A stretch of DNA of 64,000 nucleotides from Theobroma cacao (taxonomy: Eukaryota; Streptophyta; Magnoliopsida; Malvales; Malvaceae). The DNA lies in NCBI RefSeq assembly GCF_000208745.1, contig NC_030851.1, positions 11,121,616 through 11,185,615 on the forward strand, given 5' to 3'. The notes beneath the pieces are model-generated. The model saw only the letters and a list, made by a program, of their open reading frames with translations, was not told where the DNA came from and searched no databases. Of this stretch, positions 55,210 to 64,000 are shown piece by piece (positions within the stretch are counted from its first letter, which is position 1; each line of letters starts with the position of its first letter). The translations under genes and the position numbers were made by a program.

Positions 55210-57332
55210 ACATGCCTACAGCTCTGCTACATCTGCTTTGGTCTCTGTTTGTCACAACAAAGAAATGATTGGGAATGACTTTCTATAATTGATTACTGTC
55301 TGACTAGTTTTACTCGGCCATCGGCCATCACCCATCAGTTTTGCTTGCAGAACTTGCTGGGTATATGTTTGCTATAGCTAGACAGATAGTGCATCATGCA
55401 CTTTTCTTTCCAATCCTTTCTAACATTCCTTAATAGCATGTCTTGGGTTATCAAATCATAGAAGCTAATCCATGTCTCTTTAATAAGACAGAAAAGAAAA
55501 AGCTGATTATTTCTGTGTAAAATCACTATTTTTATGAGTCCAACAGAGGGGCAGGTGGGCAGGCTTGGAGTATGGCCACGCCGCATCTGCTATGGCCAAT
55601 TTTTGCCGCTTCAATTTAGTGTAGCATAAACAAAGTTACAACATGTTAATGTTGAGGAAACCTGGACTGCTTTTTGGGTTTTGGTTCTATCATCCAACGT
55701 AGTAGTAGCAATTGTTCGACTGAAACGATTAGTATAAAATAGGGTGCGGAGTGTGGACTGTATGTACAGATGAGCCATGAGATCCCACGTCATTCATAGC
55801 TTTTAATTTTGTTTTCTTCATAATTTTGCCTGCATGCGTGCCTAGCTGCTTGCCAAAACTCAAAAGTGCTTTCCCATTTTCCACACCGAAAGAAAAATAA
55901 AAGTGCGTTTTTCCACATTTTTCATGATTTGTATTTTTGGTATTAATAAAAAGAACTAAAAATTTAAGGATGAGTTTCACTTATTTTTAGTTCTCTTTTG
56001 TGATAATATTGTTTTCATGAATATTGCATGCTTATTGCTTCCTCACATTGATAGTTGCCCTTTTTTTTTTTTTTCTGTAATTATTGTTGTTGCCATTTTA
56101 ATGAAATAAAAAACAAAATACAGAACTATTTACTAAAAAAAGATTTTTCTAATTGGCAACAGTGATATCCTAATGGAAAATCATGAAAATAGGCAAAATT
56201 AAAAAAACTTCACAACGTTAAGTCATATGAGGAAGGAGCTAATATTAAATTAGTTACTTTTCTATAAAATGAATTTGAAATGATTGATTAACTATTATTA
56301 GTTAATATGTCATTTGCTATTTTATATAATGTGGTGTTGACATGATATATATCGACATGTCATAGTAGATGATTACATGACATGATGATATGGTCATTTG
56401 ATATTTTTTATTTTTTTACATCAATGTCATATCAGTGTTAAATAAGCACAGAATGACAACGTACATTTTGATTAATGACAATCAATTAATTATTAGTTAT
56501 AAAAATTAAAAATGAAAATATATAAACTTAATTAAATGTAATAAAAGATTAAAGATTTATTTAAAATTTTCTAAATCGTTTAAAGATTTTTTTTAAATAT
56601 TATGTCATTTGAAATAAACAACTCAATTATGTATAATATGAATTAAATAGTAAAATTTTTTATTTAAAAAAATAGATTTAAACTTAATTGTTAAAAAAAC
56701 CAATGCAACATGCTTTTTTTTTTCTTTTTTCTTTCTTTTTTTTATTTTTGATCACGATTGATATTTTGAATAATAATAGTTAATTAATCATTAATTATAA
56801 GAATTTATTTGATTAAAATAAAAATATATATACTAGATTCAACATAATCAAAAATTAATTAATTAATTAATTTTTTTAATGATTAAAATTTTTTAAAAAT
56901 ATTATGCCAACTTATTTTAACATAGAAAGGTTTAACCCTAATTTTAGAAACCTCTATAATCGTTTTAAAGAAAAGGAAAAAGAATAAAATGACCGAAGCA
57001 GGCCATTTGAGAAGAGTAGAGATAGAGATAGAAGGCCGCCCACCGAGCCAACATGTGCTCTTCTAACAGCTGATTCTGATCTCTTCTTAATTAATTAAAT
57101 ATAAACATTATTAGAGCCTTGGCACAGAGAGGAAAAAAAAATAGAAGAAAAGAAAAGGGCAGTAGTAGCTAAATCTCTCCCCAACTGTTTCTTTTTCTTT
57201 TTATCGACCCATACAAAAAGAGAAAAAAAAAAAAAACCAACTGAACAATCTCTGGGTCGTCTTCCTCTTCTTCGGCTGGGTGTCTCTGGTAGAAAAGGAA
57301 AAGGGCGGAGAATCGAGACAGCAAAGGCATCA
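55210..57332. other. Spacer upstream of RING1, with a MITE-like copy
   Basis: No gene was seen to about 56250. 56260-56580 is described separately. 56760-56900 is AT-rich and holds a further GATTGATATTTTGAATAATA / TAGTTAATTAATCATTAATT fragment of the same type. 57000-57332 is the leader and promoter side of RING1, with purine-rich stretches. Confidence 0.45.
56260..56580. mobile_element. Second copy of the long-TIR MITE-like family
   Basis: Shares CATTTTGATTAATGACAATC and the neighbouring TTACATCAATGTCATATCAG core with 46640-47012, and has the same inverted outer arms (GATTGATTAACTATTATTAG versus CAATTAATTATTAGTTATAA). The ends are not sharply defined. Confidence 0.45.
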
Positions 57333-60300
57333 ATGCCAGCCCAGAAGCGGTCATTGCCAGAGAATCTCGACGATGAAGAGTCCAGCCTTCATCACCAAAG
57401 CCTCTCCAAGCAATCTCGAAACGAAGAAGACCAACACAAACCTGAAGATGAGACAACGCAACTGGAAGAAGAACAAGAGCCCGAGCCAGAGCAAGAGCAA
57501 GAACAACAACAATATCATAAACACGACCCAGATGACGAAAACCACCAAGTACAACTCCAAGGCGACAACGAAGATGAAGATGAAGAAGATGAAGATGGTA
57601 ACGTCCTTTTCCTTTTTACTATTTTCATATGTAGGTCGATGCATAGTTGGAAACACGTGTTTTGAAGTTGATTGCGATTGTTGGATTCTGTTTTCTCAGA
57701 TTCTGATGGAAGCCAATCTTCTACTTCTCAAGAGAAACCCGAGTACTCTTTCTCTCTCTTTTTCTGCCAATAATTTTTTTTTCATTTTTTCTTTTGCTTT
57801 GTTGTCGTTAATAAATTTTGAATCCAGTTTTAGCTGCATAATTAGCTTTGGCTCTGCTTTTGTAGTTGGGTGTGCTGCGATTTTGTTTTCTTTATTTTTT
57901 AAGGAGCCTGTATTATGTTTTGGGTGGTTTTAGCTGTTAAAAAGAAAGGGATATGCGTTTTATTTGTTGGGTTTTTATGTTAGTCGCTGTATGGCATTGT
58001 GTTTTGTGATTTATTTCTTCATCGTTTAGTCGATTGCATTTTGCATGTCAACGATCCGTGTCCTGTGCTGTCCATGCTCGTAACCACATAAAGCTGGAAA
58101 ATACTGAAATTTGTTCTTGTTATTGTCTTTATTGGTGCAGGGTCCTATGTTTATCAAGTAAAAAACTTCGCATGCTCGTTACCAACTTGTAGAAATACTA
58201 GCTTAACATGTGCTTGTGTACTTGTAGTTGGTTGCCTTCTACCGTCCATAATGTGCTTGATTTATTTTAAACCAAATCACTTTTATCTTTGATTCTGGAT
58301 TTATTTTTTGTTCTTTTTCCCTCTTATTTCACCCTTGATTTTTGGTGTTCCATTATGTGATATGTGTTCAACTCCATGGAATCTGATAAAACCTTAATAA
58401 GTCACTAGCCTAACTTTGCTAAGCAGTGAGTCACAGAGTCATATAGCGGTACTGGGGTGGTGCCTACATGCCTGGTCTTTTAAATTTTCTTCAAATAATA
58501 TCATCTCAGTAAAATACTACTACCAATTTTATTGATTTGGTGCTGATGGCTCTGTGAGCAAGAAAGAAAGTAAGAGTGGAGACAATCTAGTAGGGTTTTA
58601 AAAAGTAGTGTTCCATTTTCAATTCTAGCCACCAATAGGAATCAGAGGTTGGGTACTAACTTACAATGAAAGGGAGTGTTGTCTTATGTACAAACCATAA
58701 TATTTGACCATTCTTTTCTTTGTTAGTTTAAGTACTATATATTAATATATATAGAACATGTGAGGATTCTTTTACTGAGTAGATTTAGGGCTTGCTTGTA
58801 TTTCTTACACCCTTAATCTGTCTAGATGCACACAAAAATAACACCTTTTTTCTTTTTGTTTTCTCATAGTGTTTTCAGAATAATTGTAAAGTGTCAGTTG
58901 ACACTTTGGGATTTCCTTGCTCATTATGGCATTTTACTTATATGATTGCTTGGAAACATTCATTTTACCCTTTTAAAGTAGGTAAACCCAGCTCTTCAAA
59001 CCCATCCAGTGCAAATATTCTTGTAGTCATATATTTACTTGCTTCACATTGATTGGAATATTTTCTTATCTTGATGATAGCAATAGATGTATTTCTCTGC
59101 TGGCATGCTTGCTGCCAGCTTCAAGCACATGCACTGAATTTTATATTGCAACTTATATCTATTAAATGACTTGATAGAAAGTTCTAATAACATTATATGT
59201 TTTTCTTCCAGATTTGTCTTTGTGGAACTTCCAGAAATTCGCAAAGATGTTCAATGTCCAATTTGTTTAGGTAATATTTACTTCAATTTCCTATCATTCG
59301 ATATTTTTTCTTCTGGTATTTCCATTGAATGTGTCTGGTTAGGAGTTGGGATACATGTATAATGTGAGTGTAATGTATCTTTATGAAAAATATTGTATTT
59401 GTTTACATACTGTGGAGGTCAAACCCATGACCTTTTTAAAAGTTTGAATCCTATTAGCATAAATCTTTATTGTGAGCATACATTGTTATTCAATTTTGCT
59501 TTTCAAAATCATATAAACCATCACAAGGGCAAGAGGCAAATTGATTGTTGTGTGTTTTATACACATATTGTAGTATTAATTAACAAATTGTGTCTTATTT
59601 ACCTGATATCTATGTAAAACAGAGAGGTTTCTTTCTTAAATGTTTAAGATTCATGTTGAATTTTTCCAGTTGCAATGTCTGATGGTGATCTTCTTTTTTG
59701 CTTGGTTTTTGTACAATTCAAATGTTGTCTTCCCCCTCTCTCTAGCTTGTGCTGAAGTTAAAATGAGGCTTTTTGTGTAACTAAAGATGAATTACCAGAA
59801 CAAATCCACAATCTAATTTGAATGTGTCCTACAATGAAATATAAAGTTTAATTGTACATAACTGAATGTGACTTTAAACATGATTGTTTAAATTTCATTC
59901 CCAAATGATAGATCCCTCCCGTCCCTTTTCTTCGAATAGAGTTATGCTTTGCTGAATATTCTATCAGGCATAATGGTCATTTCATTTTTCCTTCTGACAT
60001 CGCTTGAGTTGGAAAGTATTGTCACTGTTCTGCTTAATGCTATTAGAAGATTTAGTCTAAAATTAATGAAATTTTAAGAAGTTTTCTAACCATGAGTGGG
60101 CAAGTACCTATAAATTAATATAGAAAACCAGGGAGAAAGTTGTTTATCTGGATTCTCCTTAAAAGATCTAAAGTTGAGAAGATAAGAAGAAAGATAAATG
60201 AAGATTGTTGACTCAGGGTGCTTAAATTCAGGTCATGTCTTTCTATTGATGTTTTCAATGGATTAGGAGAAAGGGATTTTGATGTTATGTAAATCTAAAT

Positions 60301-63300
60301 TCTATAACATGGTTTTTAGGGTTCGTTTGGTAATCGTAAAATAACTTGTTGAAGGAAAATTTTTTATATGTGGGAAAATCTAATATTTTCTGCTGTTTGG
60401 ATAAACTGTTCAAAATATTTTCTGTTGTTTGGATCGTCTTATGAAAAATATTTTCCACTATTCATTTTCAAAAAAAAAAAACCTTACCAATTTAATTAAA
60501 CTCAACAAATATTATCCAAATGCAATAGGAAAAAAAAAAAAAGGAAAGATTGCTCAAATTACGTACATGATAAAAAAAACTTATTTTTGAGGGATTAACT
60601 ATAGTAAACTAGTCTCTAAGCCTCAAACTGATATGATAACTTGAATCTTGGGATCTAAAAATTAGAGATCTGCTCTTTGGGTAGATAGTACTGCTCATTG
60701 AAGTATTTGTGGTTGGCTTTGAATTTTTGTACCAAGCTCTTCAAACCGACAACAGATCTTGAGAGGGGAAGGTTATTGAAAGAAAAAGGAGTTTTCTTTT
60801 GAGAAAAAGAAAGGAAAAAGAGGAAAAGAAAAGGAAGATAAAGAAAGAAAAGAGGAAAGTAAAGAGAGTGGGAGGTTCAGGCCACTGGTGGCCTCTGCAA
60901 TAGGAGAGAGAGAGAGAGAGAGTTTTGATAGCCAAAAAGGAGTAAGAAAGAAAGAAAGAGAGGAAAGAAGGAAACAAAGGAAAGGTTGCTGGTCAAGACG
61001 ACTTGTGATGCTGCCGTCAATGGTGGGAGGAGGAATGAGAAGTAGCAGATCAAGTGGGAGAGAAAATGGATTGGGACAGGGAGGGTTGCGACACAAGGAG
61101 GGGAGAGGAAGAAGAAGGTCGGGACAGAGAGGGAGCTTGTTTTTTGGAAATTGTCTTGCTCCCTTTCAAGGCATAAGACAATTTACGGGGGTCAACGGGT
61201 CTTTTTCCCGTTGACCTGTAAAATGTTTTCCATTTTGATTTTGTTTTCAGTCTTCCAAACAGCCTTAGCTCCTGAAAATGTTTTTTCGAAAACATTTTAC
61301 TGCAAAACAAATGTAGCCTTAGTGAAATACGAGAAGTGATTACTTAAGAAATGCAGATAATTTAGATCATATGAGCATGTATTATTAAAGCACTTATCAA
61401 TTTGGGGACTTTTTGGGATAGGTAAATTGTAGCTGGGGAGGTTGGTTAGTCATATTTTAGACCTATCATGTCTATAGAACAGAATTTAGTTGAATATATA
61501 TAAATATACAAAGATGATTTCTCTGAAGGAAAAACCATGAAAGGGTAATTCTATAGTATTTGTATTCACACATGTAATATGGATGTTCTGCTTATACTTA
61601 ATTATGGAGACACATACAGGAAACAGATGTTTGCTATATCTGATTGCATCAGGGTATGCTTGTTAGTCTACTGTTAATCTTGCTGTTATGTAATCAGCAG
61701 TTATCCCATTGGTTATTGCTTGAGGTATTTATAGTGCATTGCAGTTTGTTAGCTAGCTCTGGAATTTGATCAGAAGCAAGCTCTGACACCCTCATGTGAT
61801 TAGTTAGCTCAGTCAGATTTTCCTATCATCCATAGCGGGACATTAATCTGGTAGAAGACCATTATTTATTCTTTTTGTGTGTACAGGAATCATAAAGAAA
61901 ACAAGAACTGTAATGGAATGTCTGCATCGTTTTTGCAGAGAATGCATTGACAAATCAATGCGACTGGGGTATGTTATAAATGGATTGTTACTGTCTTGCC
62001 TTTGTTTGGGTTAATTTTGTAAATGTTTGAAAATTTTATGGATAGATGACTCATAGAATCAAAATTGCTTACTTGATTTTGATTGCAGGAACAATGAGTG
62101 TCCGGCTTGCCGTACACATTGTGCAAGTCGACGTTCTCTCAGAGATGATCCAAACTATGATGCATTAATTGCAGCTTTATATCCAGATATTGATAAGTAT
62201 GAAGAGGAGGTATACGTTCTTTCCTTTCTCTACTTTTTGCTTGCTCAGTAGGTATTTTTTTTATTCATGCTGCTATCACTTTCTTACATCATGATCTTGC
62301 TAATCAAATACTGGTACTGTGCATTTGGTCTTAGGAATTGGCTTTTCATGAAGAAGAAAGGACTCGCAATAAGCAGGTCAGATATATTGTACTTTTGTTA
62401 CTACATGCATTTATTTTTCACTACTGTGCTTGTGTTCATGGTTATGGTCAATCATCCTATGTTCTAGATCTACATAAGAGTCCTGGAAGATAGTGGTGGT
62501 GATTTCTGTTCATACAGTTGGCTTGAAACATGCTTAACATGAATTTCCTGATGTTACTTGCATTATGTGCATTCATTTATGCAATTGTATAATTATTAAA
62601 GCAGATACAAGTGTTATTGTTGCAATTTGTCTTTTTGACTTTGATCTGGGATATCATACCAAAAATGGAAGAACTCAATTCCTTGTCCTAGATAGTGACC
62701 TGGATAGACTGTTAAATGATGATTGCTTGGTACCCTTTTTTCCCTCTTCACAGCTTCGTTCTGAGAATTATCATTGGACTATTATAAGCTCAAGACCTTG
62801 ACACATATTCTCTGTTCTTCCAAATGGTTGTCCCAATGTTTTGTCGTCCAGATTCAAGCATCAATTGCCCAAATATTTCAGAGACAATCAGAAGCACTCG
62901 TTAAACGACGTAGTCTTGGTAAAGAGAGCACAGGTGGCTTTATGACTAGGTCACAACGCAATCATCGGAGTACTCATCCACGTAGGAGACGGAACTCTCG
63001 AGGGGCTGAGCATCAAGGATCTGAAGACAATGAGGATGAAAATGATGACAATGGAGGCAGAGATTCATCTTCCACTGATGAGCGCTGCACAGAAGTGAGG
63101 CAGAGAAGGCGCAAAAGACGGGCTGGAATTCGGCCATCCCAGCCTTCTTCATCAGTGGTAAACTCAGATGGTGGCTGTGTTGAAAATGATACAGAGGTGT
63201 CTAGAGACAGCAGAGGAATTTCTCCTGGGCTTGTCTGGAACACAGACAAGCTTGCTTGGGGGGCAGGTGGTGCTCGGAGTCACACTCGACATGGAAATTC

Positions 63301-63704
63301 TGGCGGTGGCAGTGGCAAGAGTTCTCGTGCTCGCTTAAGCAGACTGGTAGAGTACCTGCGGAGCTTGGAGGAAAGCAATGATGAGGTATGATAGGACATT
63401 GTTGGACTCTTTATTAGTTTATGATTTCTGATTAGGTCAATCACTGGTATTAAGCTGCCACTATTGCTATGGGATTGTTCTCTCTGTGCTCTCTGCCCTC
63501 CCACCCCCTTTTCTTTTTCATTTTTCCCTTTTCTCCTTCCCCATTCTGTATGCAGTTCCACATTTTGTATAACTAAAGCATATTCTTTGCCTGCAGTTGG
63601 ATGTTCATCTCAAGCTTATATCTGTGGATGAACACAGTACATCCAGTTTGCAGCAACCCTACCTTTGTTGTCGGCCCAGTCTGTCAGTTAAGCAGCTATG
63701 CGAA
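57333..63704 (+). CDS. RING1: RING1-type Polycomb (PRC1) E3 ubiquitin ligase, 3' end outside window
   Basis: Exons 57333-57597, 57700-57742, 59212-59270, 61887-61968, 62089-62209, 62335-62376, 62852-63385 and 63597-63704 join in frame to 418 codons with no stop. The gene continues beyond the window. Residues 25-90 are Gln/Glu-Pro and Asp/Glu-rich. [20 protein letters not shown] leads into a C3HC4 RING finger (Cys118, Cys121, Cys134, His136, Cys139, Cys142, Cys154, Cys157; [36 protein letters not shown]). This signature is that of plant RING1A/B. Those proteins mono-ubiquitinate histone H2A in PRC1 and repress embryonic and meristem genes. [19 protein letters not shown] and an Arg-rich basic region ([15 protein letters not shown]) follow. 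The expected C-terminal RAWUL domain lies past the window edge. The first ATG is used. Confidence 0.94.
60319..61318. mobile_element. Tourist-like MITE or deletion derivative, 1000 bp, in RING1 intron 3
   Basis: The left end GGGTTCGTTTGGTAATC..GTAAAATAAC mirrors the right end, which read inverted is GGCTACATTTGTTTTGCAGTAAAATG. It is flanked by TTA on both sides (60316-60318 and 61319-61321), the 3-bp duplication typical of PIF/Harbinger elements. A second inner near-copy of the right end (AGGCTGTTTGGAAGACTG, inverted, ending near 61268) suggests internal rearrangement. The interior is purine-rich with a (GA)n run at 60904-60922. No transposase. Confidence 0.6.
60904..60922. repeat. (GA)n microsatellite inside the MITE
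   Basis: A GAGAGA run within a 350-bp purine-rich strand of the intronic element. Confidence 0.85.
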
Positions 63705-64000
63705 GTGAGATTTCTTTCCCACCAGCTTAATATGTAGACTGTCTCAATCTTTGTGTAGCTGAAGGTAGATGCTAGGAAAATGACCTTTTTTAATGAGCCT
63801 TGACATTCTCCAAATGCTGACTTGCATTGGTTGAATGGGTATAATGAATTATATAGAAAGATAGTGGCATGTAAATTGGGCAAAATCTGATTTCACATGA
63901 CCCAATCCAACCCAGTCACCTTACATAGTGTTTGAGTTGCTTTCGGCTTCCATTTAATTTCTGATGTGAGAGCAACTGATTTCAATTGACGCAAATCCAA
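63705..64000 (+). other. RING1 intron 8 (open at window end)
   Basis: Follows the donor GTGAGATTTC after 63704. No further exon was seen before the window ends. Confidence 0.7.

Noticed and set aside
57280..57933. 217-codon open frame overlapping RING1 exon 1
   Set aside because: It runs through exon 1 in the wrong frame and on into the introns; the 57333 frame splices into the RING domain.

Overview
The window is plant nuclear DNA, most likely from a eudicot. Genes have introns with GT..AG borders and long AT-rich spacers. The recognisable families are plant ones: an SBP-box factor with a miR156 site, a plant BUB1, a RING1-type Polycomb protein, a glutamate-receptor-like gene, and an LRX-type cell-wall LRR protein. 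Transposable elements of many classes fill the space between genes. I cannot name the species.

Layout. 0-4.4 kb: transposon debris and short tandem repeats. 4.5-5.7 kb (-): intronless LRX-like leucine-rich repeat protein. 7.3-9.8 kb (-): mitochondrial ADP/ATP carrier, three coding exons plus a 5'UTR intron. 10.4-15.6 kb (-): spindle-checkpoint kinase BUB1, 14 coding exons assembled to 528 codons. 16.4-25.3 kb (-): two nested Ty1/copia retrotransposons, a short-LTR element inserted into the RNase H region of an older one. 27.7-31.4 kb: an old dispersed repeat split by a 2.3-kb solo LTR of Tat/Ogre type. 31.56-46.44 kb (+): a dead glutamate-receptor-like (GLR) gene. It is cut in its first ligand-binding exon by a 10.4-kb Mutator-like element (MULE) and at its stop codon by a 1-kb hAT-like element. 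51.3-53.2 kb (+): small SBP-box gene with a miR156 site in the 3'UTR. 54.2-55.2 kb: LINE remnant. 57.3 kb to the window end (+): RING1-type PRC1 ubiquitin ligase, 3' end outside the window, with a 1-kb Tourist-like MITE in intron 3.

The intact genes (LRX-like, ADP/ATP carrier, BUB1, SPL, RING1) are housekeeping or developmental genes that are unrelated to one another.

The most unusual object is the MULE at 31713-42094. It is flanked by a perfect 9-bp target duplication. It carries a decayed MURA-type transposase on one strand and, on the other, a decayed DUF1985-Ulp1 (C48) protease gene. It also has inverted terminal arrays of a 31-bp unit (5 copies left, 8 right) and two further arrays built on the same GTGTCAC/GTGTTAC core. 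All exon coordinates were derived by hand from splice borders, frame and family knowledge; no alignment was run.
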